Assembly (NCBI GenBank): GCA_000349905.1
Contig: KB722749.1
Coordinates: forward strand, 239,612-303,611
DNA from: Volvariella volvacea V23
Taxonomy: Eukaryota; Basidiomycota; Agaricomycetes; Agaricales; Pluteaceae
DNA: 64,000 nt
Reading direction: 5' to 3'
Every line of letters begins with the position of its first letter. The first letter of the stretch is position 1. The notes beneath the pieces were generated by a model. That model did not search any database. It was not told the origin of the DNA and saw nothing but the letters and a program-made list of their open reading frames with translations. Below are positions 46,169 to 58,887 of the stretch, one piece after another. The translations under genes were made by a program, and so were the position numbers.

Positions 46169-48929
46169 ATGTTCCCTTTTACAAACACCCACCCCGACTA
46201 CAGCCCTTACTTGCATTCGTCTTACCACCATCCCCAAGGCCACAGTCCTCCGATGTATCAAAATTACTCTCCATTCGTCCGTAATGTCGTTCGCGACCAG
46301 CATCGTCACTTCGTTCAGCAACACCACCCAGCTCAAAGAGAGCATATATCTCGACGTGCACAATACCTACCAGATGAGGTTTATGATTACCCTGAGTACG
46401 CTGACGGTGGCGTTTCTGACGATCAAGGTGAGTTTTGTCCATTCTACTCGGTTAGATAAGCAGGCCCACTCTCTTTGCAAAGACTACGATGGTTATTACG
46501 ATTCATATGGGCCACAACAGGCGCTGCGCGAAGCAGAAGTTGCACGACAGCAAGCTATGAGGGACAGGGATCGCGCACTACAACAAGCTGCCATTGATAG
46601 ACAACAAGCCGCACTACACAGAGAACAAGCCATGATAGACAGAGATCTGGCATTAAGGGATGCCCAACAGGCCATAAGGAATGCTCACCATATATCTGAC
46701 GACGATTATGATGAATACGATAGAGGTCGTTCCATGCAGGACGACGACTTTTCTTACAGAAGGGTCAGGCCCAGCAAGAGTAGGGAATCTGTCCGCAGTC
46801 ACAGAGTGAGTCGTCGTCGGGTCGTTGCGCCACCTTGTAACTAGTTTAACACCTAATAGGCATCCTCACGTCCTGCACCCCCGAGAGATCGTCCGTACGA
46901 CGCAGCAGCACCTATGTCAAGGTCTGCTTCCTCGAGACCCAGCACACCCGCACAATCAATGCGACGATCCGTTTCTCGTCAGTCATTCCGATCTCCCTCA
47001 CCACCACCACGAGAATACCTGCACCCTCACTTTAACGAGCAAGAACAAGAACGTCCTCAGCGCCCACGATCCAGATCGCGGCCTCGTGAACCTTTTCGAA
47101 ACGCGTATCAGAGTGTGGCTTCACCATACCTCGGGCATCATGATTCCACCCGATTCCAGTCACACCTATCACCCCGGCAGTTTGCCAATGATTCAACGCA
47201 CTCTGGGCCATCTCGTACCCCTCAAGTTCGACCTTCGCGTCCAAGTCCATCCACATCTACCTTGCCTGTACACCCAGATACCACACTAGGAACCAAAGAA
47301 CAAGGACAAGACGACCTCCACGCCGCGTCCGAAGACGATGAATTCGATGAAGCAACAAGAAACCAAATCCGCGCTGCTGCAAAGACTATCTCAAACTACC
47401 AAAGCGAGTTCAAGAGAATGAGAAACGAGTTTATTACCCCTCGGGAGCTTGACTACCAAGCTCCTGGTGGTGAGAACGCTGGTGCAGAACCTGGCAGTGC
47501 GGGTGCCATAACCATCCAGGTTCCCCGAGAACTTTCAGATTTCCACAGCTTCTCTTCCTCTGGTGTTCAATCTCAAATCGCCGACGAAGATGCGAATACA
47601 TCCAGTGCCACCAAAGCAAAACCCAGGCTCGCATATACATCCCGCAACTTTGACATCCATGCGTACATGGAAGGACTCAACAAGCTCCTTATCAAACTCG
47701 ACGGCGTGGAAAGCTGGGGATCGAGAGAAGTCCGGGAGAGTCGAAGAAGGGTAGTTAAGAATGTGGAGGAAGAAGCCAGGAAACTGGAGGAGTGGATCGG
47801 GAAAGTTTGGCTAGTTTCGCAACACGTACAACGGCATGGACAAAGCCCAAGTCAAAGCCATGAACTCGAGCATGGGGGTATTGATAACGGCATGGAGCTT
47901 TCGTCCTTCCAGTCCCCACGCACACGGGTCCGATCCCAATCGCGATCGCGAGCCCGAACCCCCGGTCCTAGTCATAGTCCCAATGCCTATACAATGTGTG
48001 TTGATTCCAATTTGGATTCTGATACACCATTGACGAATGATCATGATACTTCTTCACATCCCCTGTCCCTGCCGGTTTCGCCTACCTCCGTTCCCGCTTC
48101 CGTCTCCACCTCCATTCCCGCTTCTTCTCTAGACCGACCCCAACATCTACACGCGGAAGAAGTGAAATCGGGACTCCGAAGTCAAGAGCTTCGCGATATG
48201 GAGACGACTCAGAAGACGAAGGATACGGACACGGACACGGACATGGGCGTGGTGGGCTCTATGGAGGTGGGTACGGCTCAGGCTCGGGATATTCATATGG
48301 ATTCGACGGACCAAGATCGTTCAGTGGCAGTGGTAGTGGGTACAATGGATACGGATATGCCATTCAAAGCCCAGGACAAGGGCAAGGGCAAGGGCAAGGC
48401 CATGGATACGGACCTAGGAGAAGATACTCAAACGACGAGTACCACGGGGGGAGAAGACACAGGTCGAGTAGCAGAAGGAGAATCCGAATCGATTGATGGA
48501 ATCCGGGTGCAAGTGCTGAACTTGCCCGTGGAGGACGATGAGTATGAGGACTTGGCTGAGGCTGCAGAGCTTATGGAAGTGGAGGCGGCTCTCAAAGGAC
48601 TTTCAGAGCGATACAAGACGGGCGCGCCTGACACTGGCAACCATCCCACAATCAGAACTCTGGCTTCCACTGAAGAAAACGAGCGCGAGGTTGAGACGAA
48701 TCCATTCAAAGATCATCGTCTGGGCCGCCGTCCACGAGCTGGTTCAGAGTCAGGATCCATGACCGCCTCTGATGGGGAATACGACTTTGCAGTTATAGGT
48801 GAGGATGAAGACATGTCAGTAGATCCCTCGCCGTACTCTTTTTCTTCACCTGAAGCACAAACACCGCGAGGACCGGAGAAAGCAGCAATGCATCAGATGA
48901 GCCGCGTTAGGTGTAAAATGTATACATAG
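46169..48929 (+). CDS. BAG-domain co-chaperone-like protein
   Basis: In the simplest model, exons 46169-46427, 46483-46805 and 46860-48929 give 883 residues. The N-terminus is His/Tyr/Pro-rich. Residues ~97-155 are a charged helix built of heptads such as DRQQAAL, HREQAMI and DRDLALR. A Ser/Arg-rich stretch follows. Around residues 450-515 lies a BAG-like three-helix module (YMEGLNKLLIKLDGVESWG, then VREARRR-like RESRRRVVKNVEEE and KLEEWIGKVW), the part that binds the Hsp70 ATPase domain as a nucleotide-exchange factor. The C-terminus is acidic. After the BAG domain the simple model is doubtful: 47996-48132 looks like a 137-nt intron that would switch translation to a Gly/Tyr-rich frame (see the separate entry and findings). 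The BAG assignment is by pattern, not by search. Confidence 0.78.
47996..48132 (+). other. Candidate intron within the BAG gene that switches reading frame
   Basis: A GTGTGTTG donor at 47996 and a strongly pyrimidine-rich TTCTTCTCTAG acceptor ending at 48132 bound a 137-nt segment. Removing it joins ...SPNAYTI to PTPTSTRGRSEIGTPKS, followed by SRYGDDSEDEGYGHG and a long Gly/Tyr/Ser-rich tract, open to a TGA near 48496. If retained, the downstream frame is instead Asp/Thr-rich then acidic up to 48929. Confidence 0.5.
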
Positions 48930-50933
48930 ATGTGGTTTGTAGCTGGCGAATCGGTTTGGTTTTGTTCGATTTGAATTTTGGTTTATGTTAAGATACGAAT
49001 GGACAGTTCCATATCAGTACTGTACAATAGAACATTGAGTGTATGGATAGATTGTAGCTTTAATATTACATTCCGACTTGAGCCCCACAGACATCGATGT
49101 CGCTCACACACTGAACTTAACCAATTGCAACAATGGTGTGGCGCTGCTATTAGCACCACACCGGCACCATCGTTAATTATAGTTACATCTTGTACCCATC
49201 GCTTCATTGATTAAAATTTATTCATACCCCTCAAGGTACTCAAGGTTCGAGCTTGGAGTCTGATTGGAACTTGGCGCCACTTACCACACCAACCGACGTA
49301 CTGCCGAGAGGCAGGTGAGATTTAATTGAGGGAATGTCCTAGGATTCTCCGAAGCTGACATTGGTGAGGCGAACGTATATCCGCGGTAAGATAGGAGCAA
49401 CAGTCTGTGGATCAGCACTCTGTTGCCAATGTATGGCAGTGGCAGAAGTTGAATGTCTATTGCCAGGAGTGGAGTTGGGTGTTCGGCAACGGCAAAGGAG
49501 GCTAGGAGGCAATATGCCAAGCACTGGCGTGTCCAGTCTCTCCAACAAGCCTACATTCTGATATCGATATGATTGCGGACAACGCCCCGAACTATATGGG
49601 TTCGAATCACGAGGATACGAGGTCAGCAGTTGTCCGCAGTTGCCCAGAAAATGCAGGTATTTCTTGTGTGCTCTTGATCCTAGCCGGTAATCGCCTTTGA
49701 CAGATAGCTGAAGGATTACAGTGTGGTGGGAAGCGCGACTTTGAGTGATTACTGACGGACATGAGCATCATTACCTGGTACATCCATCACGGTCAACTCC
49801 CATCAACACTGGATTATTCAACTCTGTGGGTGGGACCTGCCTTTCACACATCTATCAGCTGGCGTTGATGAAGCTGCACTCCGGGGTCAAACCGTTGATT
49901 TGAGAGATGGGAACGCCTTGCGATTCTCATTACTGTGTTGATGTCATTACCTACAAAGCCCTGGTCAACCGGTCGAGTTCAAGGCCCGCAAATATCGCTA
50001 AATTGGATCAAATGTAAAGCCATGGGACACAAGACCTGACATACGGAGACACTGGGCTCCATATGGCGAAGGCAAATGACATGACGGACAGCGCTTTGAG
50101 CAGGTGATAATTCGTTGAACGTGGCTGCCTCGCTGCAGGCGGCAGGTCCTCACGCTCTCCCGGAACACCAAGCCCAAAAAACGATGGAAAAGGCACGTTT
50201 TTCAAATGCCCTCAGCAAATTTACCACTTGAGTGATCGCTATATATCTACCCCATCTCCTCCTTCCCCAGGTCCCTCTTCCCCTTCCCCGCCCGCCGTCA
50301 CCGCTGTATTTGTCCTCAGGCTCCTGCCTAGATCTCCGCACAGTCCCGAGTTCCCTGTCTGCTGTGCCCGTTGGCTCGTCCTCAGCGCTTTTGACAAATA
50401 TTGTATCGCTAGCTTGCCGCCGCCTACCCGAGCGCCCAATAAAAAACCCGTTCCACCTTGACCTTTACGAACAACTACCCAGACTACCTCGCCCCCTGAC
50501 CTATATCTCCACTCACGAACTCGAGACTCGACTGCGGCTGTTTCATTGCTTTGCGTCGTACTGCTAAAAACAGGCCGGACAACTTATATCCCCTTTTTTC
50601 CTCTTCGGGCCTTTCCTCATTAGACTTTTTGGTTCACCTCACATCATCCACGGGCTTCTGTCCATAACGCACGACACGCGTTTCGGGGCCTCCTAGACCT
50701 TGCAAAGCACACGTTTCTTGATAGACAGCCCAGCTTGAGCCGAGGCTTAAAAAGGATTCACTGGGTGACTCCCTTTGCACATTGCTACTCCAAAGCGCCA
50801 CCGCGACTGCACGCGTCTCCAACTGCATCTCGGCTCGCACACCCTTCCATACCGTTTAGGCAAGCCCTAGGTGCTCAGTACATACACCGAGCTATATCCA
50901 TCTCCCACTCGCTTTCGTGCCACAACCACAGCC
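48930..50933. other. Intergenic region and probable long 5' leader
   Basis: About 2 kb. The first part is 3' flank of the BAG gene. A structured inverted repeat lies at 49574-49638. TATATA near 50239 is followed by a CT-rich stretch (50255-50300), which may be the transcription start of the next gene. That would give it a 5' leader of over 600 nt, perhaps with an intron. No coding exon recognised. Confidence 0.45.
49574..49638. repeat. Inverted repeat / hairpin with tRNA-B-box-like loop
   Basis: TGCGGACAAC (49574-49583) pairs perfectly with GTTGTCCGCA (49629-49638), a 10-bp stem around a 45-nt loop. A second 5-bp stem CGAAC/GTTCG (49588-49592 with 49600-49604) is nested inside, and the loop contains GGGTTCGAATC, which resembles a Pol III B box. 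It is too short for a normal tRNA. Confidence 0.5.
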
Positions 50934-52529
50934 ATGTCCTCCGTTCATTCCTCCCCGTCCTACATCAGCAACCACTGGCCTGACCTTGAAGAGTCGTTGT
51001 CAGATATGCTGCCAGAATACGCCAATCGAATCACCACCATGGTCGAGTATCTGACTCCCTATTTTGAAAACGTCGAATCCTATGCCACATCTCTGCACCC
51101 GAACCAGAGAAAGTGCCAAATACTCCGGGATAGATACACCTGGGGGCAATCTTTCCTCGTCTTCGAGATCTACTTTCCTCCTACACAGGATCTACCTTGT
51201 GAATCGTGGATAATTCGCTTCGGTCTGCGACCACTGGATGATTACTTCCACACATCTACCCAACTCTCCCGCAAGATTCTCAATGAAGTCGCTGCTCTCC
51301 ACATCGTCCGAACGCGAACAACCATCCCTGTTCCGACCATCTTGGCTTATCATTCATTCCCATCATCAGATAACCCTTTGGGAGGAGAAGACTTTCCTCC
51401 ATTTGTACTGATGACCGCCCTCCGAGGTGTTTCCATCACGGATCTGGGCATTAAACTAGATGTATGCGTGGATCCTGACGCAGACAATGGAGACGATGAG
51501 GAAGTGGATGAAGAAGACGATGATCCACTAGGTGGAGACGAGAGCAAGCGATCAATCCTCGAACGCTACATTAGGGATTTAGCCGATATGCACCTCCAAC
51601 TAAGCAAGATCCAGTTCGGCAAGCTCGGCTCTTTCGTCCTCGAATCCTCTTCGTCATTCAAAACAAAGCCCGGGAGCGAGCCTCGCATCACCATTGGTCC
51701 AGGAGCAGATTTCGGTATAGGCCCTTTCCCATCCTCAGTGTCCTACTTCACTCTCCAAGCCCTCTCATACGAGAAACTTGCCACCATGGATCCATCCGAT
51801 ACACCCGTATCCCGCCATCGCAGGCAATTCGTCTCATCTCTTTGGCGAGCAGCCATTTTCCAACTCCTCGATAAACGTGATGAAAACGGTCCTTTCCCTA
51901 TGCACCACGGGGACCTCCATCACGAGAACATCCTAGTCGACGAGAACGGTGGAATTGTAGGCATTTTAGATTGGGACTGTGCCGGTGCTGTGCCTTGGGA
52001 AGTCTTCGCTGTGCCTAGCTTTGAGCTATCAGGGAGAAGTTGGGGAACTGGAGGGAACGAGAGAAGAAAGGAGAAGAAGTACAGTCTGGTGTTGCACGAT
52101 ATGTTCAATCGCGCTTTGGTGGAGCTGGAGGAAAAGGAACGAAAAGAGTTGAAGGTTCAACCTGGTTCGTTGGGAGAGGTGGCTCGTGACCCAGCCCTAC
52201 CGCCATCCGGACGAACGCTAGCAAATCTTCATGGTTCAGATGCGGGTCATGTTGGTTCGTATCTGGCATATTGGATGTACAACCTCGTATGCGACTTTGA
52301 ACATACTGGCCGAGTGTTATGGGAAATACTCGGATGGGAGGGCGATATCGAGGCCGCCTTCAATGAATGGGTGGCCTTAAAAACCGAAGCCGAAAACGGG
52401 GGAGATATAGCCTCGTCTTCGGCTAACGTTGGTGTGACGGGTGTTAGATCGTTAGTTGGTTTTGGTGCCGGATTGGGTCCAATGGGACACGGCGTCGAGA
52501 TCCCAGGTTTGAACGAGTTGGTTTATTAG
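50934..52529 (+). CDS. Aminoglycoside phosphotransferase (APH)-fold kinase-like protein
   Basis: A single uninterrupted exon encodes 531 residues, unusual in this intron-dense window. The protein belongs to the APH/choline-kinase fold, a large and expanded group in basidiomycetes. The catalytic loop HGDLHHENILVD begins near residue 325 and the metal-binding GILDWD ends near residue 348. The N-lobe has SWIIRFGLRP followed by NEVAALHIVR and TIPVPTILAYH, the usual ATP-clamp pattern of the family. An acidic insert (about residues 180-205) interrupts the N-lobe. Substrate is unknown; small metabolites or protein targets are both possible, and fungal members are not known antibiotic-resistance enzymes. 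The ATG at 50934 is the first in frame. Confidence 0.85.
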   Translation: MSSVHSSPSYISNHWPDLEESLSDMLPEYANRITTMVEYLTPYFENVESYATSLHPNQRKCQILRDRYTWGQSFLVFEIYFPPTQDLPCESWIIRFGLRPLDDYFHTSTQLSRKILNEVAALHIVRTRTTIPVPTILAYHSFPSSDNPLGGEDFPPFVLMTALRGVSITDLGIKLDVCVDPDADNGDDEEVDEEDDDPLGGDESKRSILERYIRDLADMHLQLSKIQFGKLGSFVLESSSSFKTKPGSEPRITIGPGADFGIGPFPSSVSYFTLQALSYEKLATMDPSDTPVSRHRRQFVSSLWRAAIFQLLDKRDENGPFPMHHGDLHHENILVDENGGIVGILDWDCAGAVPWEVFAVPSFELSGRSWGTGGNERRKEKKYSLVLHDMFNRALVELEEKERKELKVQPGSLGEVARDPALPPSGRTLANLHGSDAGHVGSYLAYWMYNLVCDFEHTGRVLWEILGWEGDIEAAFNEWVALKTEAENGGDIASSSANVGVTGVRSLVGFGAGLGPMGHGVEIPGLNELVY

Positions 52530-53559
52530 ACGCGCCATCGCCATCCCCCACATGATAAGGTATTGTGGTTGCTGGTCGGTGATGCTCTTTCGCTTCGATG
52601 GTCGAGACTCTGCTGGACAATAGCATTTGGGTGGACATTCCTCTTTTGTGTCCGTTGGTCTGGTTATTATTGCCTGCTTTTTATGCTCTGCCCTATCGTC
52701 ATGGACTATCATGTGCTCTTGTCTCTCCTCTGTAGCTGAGTTCTCATTCATTCAATCTTACTACGTAGCAAAGAACGTTGTACATTGTCTCTGTATGTAT
52801 CATTAAATCGCTAGATGTTTCAATTTATATATTCCACCCAATCCCTTGGACTTTTTGAACGCATCGCTATCATCTACGCAATAGTCAGGCAGGGTCACGA
52901 TATATTCACTCTTTTGAGCCAAGCCTCTACACCTATCCTCACGCTATACCTCCTTAGGTCCACTGAAAGGTTTGAAGAATCGTCCTCCTGGCCAATGTGA
53001 GCAGAGATATCCACATTCATGGCCCCAAACTGAGCACAAATGCCCAGGTCAGCCGTCCTCAAAAGAAGCTTCTCCACCGTCTTATACGCATCCTCCGGTA
53101 GATACGAAGGAACGCGATACTCGACCCCACATGGACGAACAACAGCTCAAATTGATAAGTTGGACATATGAAAGTGACTTTGCGTCTGATTCGAAAAGTG
53201 ACGTGAAAAGCTAAAACCAAGTACAACATACCACGCTGCTAAACCCTGCAGTAGGTGTGCCGATGAATGTTGCAAATGGCTTATGTAATGACACAAAAAA
53301 TGCCATGCACACACTTGATCCAAAAGATTAAATTCGAGTGTCCGTAACCCATACTGATATAGGGAACAAGCGAAAAGAATACAAGCATAATGAGGACATT
53401 GCAAGACATATTGGACAAGTGAGTCAGGTATCCAGAAGCTCGGGAAACTGCGATAGCCAGCAGTGATATCAAGAGGCGACAAGAAACCTTAGAAAAAGAC
53501 TAGGTGGGAACAGTGGATTGATCAAAAACATTAAGGAGGATGTGCTAAGGAGGATGTGC
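52530..53559. other. Convergent intergenic region
   Basis: About 1 kb between the stops of the APH-fold gene (plus) and the Munc13-like gene (minus). Contains both 3' flanks. No coding or RNA feature was recognised. Confidence 0.5.
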
Positions 53560-56500
53560 TCAGGTTGGGATGTTTCCTGGCAGAGGAGGAACAGGGGGTA
53601 TTTCACTATTAGCTCGGCTGATGCTGCCAGCATTGGCGGCCCTCTGAGCTTTTCTTCGTTCTTGTTCCCTTGCTCTTTGTTCCTGTTCTGCTTGCATAGT
53701 AGACATAATTTGCAGCTGTTGAGCGATGAACTCTGAAGTACCAGGCCTATCGTGGGGAATTATAGATGAAAAGGAATTCCAGGTAAAGGGAAGACCAAAC
53801 GAACCTCATGCGTAAAATACGCAAAATAGTCTCGCCATTAGGGATCTCCTTCTCCTGTTGCTTCTCCTTCTTCCTCTCTCTGATAGTACCGAGATTGCGT
53901 TGGTTGTACACGCTCTTCGCTCTCTTCTTCATCGTTGGAGCTGATTGCAAAGACTGCTGCATCATGCGGATGCATTCTTCCATCAAGGCATCTCTGTAAA
54001 ACACGATTCAGTTATGAGCAAGATATAGCGATATACGCGGGTACGTACGTATGCCAATCGTAATAGAGTCGAATGGAGAGCACATCGCGATACTTCTGGT
54101 TCTGCAAGACTTCTAGGGGTACAGGACCTTCTCCACCCGCATAGAAATAGTCACGCAAGAACTAAGCCACACCTGGTTGAGCACGAAGTTAATAACGAAA
54201 GAAAGACTACACACCTTCAACCACTTGAATACAATATCTACCTCCTTATCCGACAAGGGTTCCATATCACTCTCAATTTCCGAGAGCGGAGGAATCAACA
54301 GTCCTTCAATTGTCATTAGAATATCTTTCCACACCCTCGTCATAACCATCTCCTTGGCTGTATCGCTCAGATAGGTATTTAGAGTCTGCAGGTTCGCATC
54401 GAAGTAGTCAAACAATGGCAAAATCGCTTGCTCGATTTCGACGTCTGTCAGCTCGTCTGGTCTTGTGCGAGGTTTTTCACCATTGGGAAGTGGTATTTGC
54501 ACTTCGGAGTTGGATGTTCCAATCGCGTTGCGGTAGAATGCAGTGACACCGCCAAAGGCTTTGTTATAATCAAGTCCAGAACGCGATTGGAGGAGTGTTT
54601 TGAGAACGGGACGAGAGAGGCATTGCTTAATGAACGGTGACATCTATCCAGGCATATATAGTTGATCATCAAACTTGGCTTCCAATCAAGAAAATAAAAA
54701 CCGACCTTATCAATGAAAATCCTCAACATGTCTCCTTCGGCCCTCTTCAATGACCTGAACGCTCTCCCGAAATAGAACTGGATATCGTCTTTCTCGCCCT
54801 CCATACTAATCCTAACTAACACCCTTCCTTGTGTATCCAAGTCCATCCAGAGTTCGTGCGCCAAGAAATCTCCGAACCGTCGGGGGTCCAGGCAGAGATA
54901 AGCCCTTCCAACAGTATCATGCTTGCCCACTAACGCTCGATCTCGGATGCTGACCATCAGCCATAACGGCTTCTCCACCGAGATGTCGAATGTTTCGTCC
55001 CCTAACCCAACGATTCAATGACCGCATACCGAAAGGTAAACCATCCGATACTCACATCTAGGACTTAACGATTCATAAATCGTCCTCGTCTTAGCCAACC
55101 TATTTCCCTGTTCATCGCTCAACGTGACAAATGTATCCAACATTGACGAAGGACTGCTATCCAACGGCACCAATCCCTCAGCAATACAGATCTTGACCGT
55201 GAACAAAAACTTCTCTGTGCTGCCTTTACCATTCTTCTCGGGCACGGGCGGTGCAGATCTTTCCAAAATAGCGGCAACCTTGTCAACCTGCATTTGATTA
55301 TATAGTCCGTCTAATAGCCTCCTAGCCGCCTCGACGTTGTTCAATTTCACGCAGGATGCTGGCTGGAAATTAAAGGGTTCCACTTTAGTCGAACTACTTG
55401 AGACAGCCTGCCGAGCTTTTTCTAACCACGCAGATGACTTCTGGGGTTGAAGGTAATCTGTCGGTCGAGGATACATTTCTGTCAGGAAAAGGGTCTCAAC
55501 ACTTCTGCAATACTGTTGAATCGCATTGGCAATAGTCTATTGCACAGGTATCAGAATAATTCCTGCAGTATCAGGAGATCCACCCACCCTTGAGAGGTTA
55601 GTAAAGAATCGTGCATTCTGGTACTCGTCCTGCCATTCGAGGTCTTCCAAGAATTGTATAGGACTCTTCAACGAATCAAACAGATCAACAATAGAGGAAC
55701 TATGTCCCTCGGCGCCTTCTGCTTCAAACTACTCACACATAAGCTATCGGCTGCAGAGATCGGGATGGGAGCGCATATACGAACCTTATCTGCTGCGATA
55801 GCCTACAAACCAAGGGAAACTCAAAATTGTGGATTAAATCAGTACAGAAACCACTTACGTTATCAACCCATTGCCCAGTTGTACTATCCGTATTAACCAT
55901 CCACTGTCGTACATAAGGTTCAAAGAAAGTAGAAAGATCGAATTCCAAAGTGCCCCTGTGTGCATCCCACGCGTTGACATCGCGGATAAGCCAAATTGGA
56001 CATTACCATTCACTTACTTTTGACAGAACGCTGAATACATCTTAGTTAGAGTCTTGGTCCTCCTATACAGGGCAAAAATGTCTTGTATCGGTATATCGGG
56101 TGTTGGAGTAGCGGTATTCATCGAGGCTTCGTATAGCTTTCGTTGTGCTGCAGACAATTCTTCCAAGTATACGGGTATAACGACCTCTACGACCAGCGAA
56201 ACGAGGTCAATTTGCCTACAAACCAAACAAATGAGCAAAAATGGAGTTCAATAAAATGTGTCGGTGGCAGAATAACACATAGGGCAATTAACTCACCCAA
56301 GCAAAGGTTCCGGGAACCTCTTATCCAAAAGCTTCGCTGCCTTCTCTATCTCATCCGTCATCAATAGTAGGGGCAACGCCTTATTTACTCCAGGAGCTTT
56401 CTGCAATTCAGCCATCTTCACGTCATACCATTCCTTAGCCACCTCTCTGACTTTATTTTGCACATCGGCCATTCTCGCAGGCACGTCGACCTCGAATCGG

Positions 56501-58887
56501 TCCAAAAGTCCCGTCTCTAAGACGTGTTGTAAAATGTTAAGGTATGGCTCCAATGTTGCCGGTTTGAGGTTGGTAGGAAGGGAATCCATAGCGTGATATA
56601 AGGACGACAGGAAAATTTGGAATAAGGATGCATAAGTAGATGCCAGATAATCGGCCTATGGATTTGGAATCAATGAAGGCTCTCGTAAAACAATCACGGG
56701 TGTCGAAAGGCAATACTCACGTCTTCTCTTGCCCAATTCTCAAAGTCGAGCTCTCCCACAACCTTCTGCACATTACCTAATGCCTCGGGAATAACTTCTA
56801 TCGGCACCTCTCCTCTTTCATAAAGCCCCTTCACTAGCTCCAAGAAGCACGTCACCCTATACGAGTGGCCAATCCTCCACCTCAACGCACATTCATTCAG
56901 CAGGTCGATATTAGGTTGCGACAGAATCCCCAGCGAGACTTCCTCTGAATCGTCAACCTCCGGCGATAACATCTTCTCAAGGTCAAACGCCAAGCAACGC
57001 TCGAGGAGACGTTTGTAGAAACGCTTCGGGTTTGGCGGAATGAAGGTGAAGTTATGTCCAACTTGAATTCCATCATCGTCGTCATCGAGAGGATCACCGT
57101 AACCGTTCCCGCCGCCGTCGTAGTACGATCTCCGGCTTGCTATTGAGAGAGGTCTTGATCCAAGTCCCGCCTCGGAACCTGAATCGTAGGACGAATACAC
57201 AGAACCAGGGCGAGTATTCGAGGTTCCGTAGGATACATCTCCACCAGAGGATGACTTGGCCAATTCTGGATTGAGTTTGACCATGATCATGACCAGCTGG
57301 CCTAGGGTGGTCGTTTCTTGATGTTTCCAATGTTGCCATGCTGCTTCGCTGTCGAAATCTTCACTGCGACCCGGGAATGGTGCTCCTGCATTGATGTTCT
57401 TTAAGCATGTCTACGATAGCACGTAAGTGTTAGCCGGGCATTTGCTTGATAGCTGTACCAAATACCTTGAGATCTACAAATGCTGCCTAAAGAGAATCAA
57501 TCAAGACCATCCTTCAATGAAAACTACGCATCTTCTTACCCTTTCCGTAACAACAGATCCCTTCATCTGGTCCACTTGCTGCTGCACTGTATGCTCCGGG
57601 ATCTTAAATAGAGCCGCCACCGTACCAACAAGCTGCATCTCCGACACACTTACACTCCCACCACCTGAGTTCGGTGATCCCAATCCCCCAGTATAAGAAT
57701 CCCTGTAATTCGAACTACTCGACGATTCATAGCCCGAATCACTCCAAGTCGACGGGGACATCGTAGTAGCCGGGGCAAGCTTCTCTGCATATCCATCCAA
57801 TCTCGTCAACAATTCTGGCGAGACGTGATGCATCCCCCTCAAACAATCCCTCAAAATCCTAACAAAGAGCCCAATATGCCTATTGAGTTCGAATTTCCAA
57901 GCATCTCCTTGTAGCGAGGGTTCTTTTTTAAGTATAGGGGTCGAGTGCGTGGCGAACATCAATATCAGTTCTTCAATTTTGCGATTTTCTTTCATTTGGC
58001 GTTTCCATGATTCGTCCTTGAATTGACCGTAGAATTTAGCCATGGTACGACGGACCAGCTGGTCTGAGTAGCTATTCTTTCCCAGAGGGGTAAAAGGGTT
58101 GTCGTCAGGGTCGTCCTCTCATTATATTGAGATTAAAGGGGAAGCCTCCGCAGTGGGCGAATGAAGCGATATCAAAGTACCACAGTAACAGAAGCAACAA
58201 AATGGGTAAAAAGGGGAACGGGAACGAAGCACAAGGGTAATGACATACGCGGGATCTTTCCCCATCGCAATAACCTCCAGCTTCTGGTCCAGCACCTTCA
58301 ACAGCTTCTCCGGGAACTTTACAGTCTTGCCATCCCTAATTTCTCGAAACATATCCGTAATCGAGAACGTAGATAATGCTGATAATCTCGAGATATGATC
58401 CTTGGATGGATCGCCACTTGATGTCCTACCGTACCCAGATGGATCAGGCGTAGGCTTGGGTCGCATGAGGTAGCTCAGAATTCTGTTGCCATTGTATCGG
58501 GGTGGAGTCGCCGTCGTAGTCGCCGGGGCGAAATTCGCCATAATAAGAGTGCAACAGGACAGAAAGAAATATCCAGACAAGATTGTCAATGAAAGCGCAA
58601 AATGGTCCAAAATCCGTCAATTGAGTGCACTGAGTAGCGGTCGACCAGACGGGAGAGGAACACGACTCACCCTGCTCTCAGCGCATAACTGCGAAACAAA
58701 GCGAATCAAGACCATCGACGGAAGACGGAATTTCGTAGATGAAGTCAGCATAAGACCTCGACGAACCGAGACGAGACCCGCAGCCAAAAAATGAGACCAC
58801 TGACTTGTAGACATCATCATCAGTTACCCTATACTTTGATACTCTCTTCTCCTGTGAGTAGCTGTCATAGGCGCTTCGCCTTGACAT
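53560..58887 (-). CDS. Munc13/Unc-13-like exocytosis protein (MHD1-C2-MHD2)
   Basis: This is the fungal Munc13 homologue (as fission yeast Ync13/Git1), which primes vesicle fusion and supports cell-wall integrity at the plasma membrane. About ten or more short introns split it; the protein is roughly 1,250 residues. It starts MSRRSAYDSYSQEKR (ATG at 58885-58887). A small second exon yields VYNYALRAG, and a 187-nt intron ending at AACAG is needed to continue with ILSYLMRPKP; a spurious ATG inside that intron (near 58540) could mislead annotation. Order of domains: a long helical N-part; MHD1 near 55950-55750 (FFEPYVRQWMVNT); a C2 domain near 55250-54870 (KICIAEGLVPLD, SPRWDETFDI); and MHD2 near 54560-54320 (LFDYFDANLQTLN). 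The C-terminus is Pro-rich and ends at TGA 53560-53562. Confidence 0.85.

Noticed and set aside
50934..52529. Antibiotic-resistance gene reading of the APH-fold protein
   Set aside because: APH-fold kinases are expanded in fungi with other substrates; nothing here indicates drug resistance.
58482..58555. An ATG starting MANFAPATTT as start of the Munc13-like gene
   Set aside because: It lies inside a 187-nt intron; the spliced form YALRAGILSYLMRPKP better matches the family.
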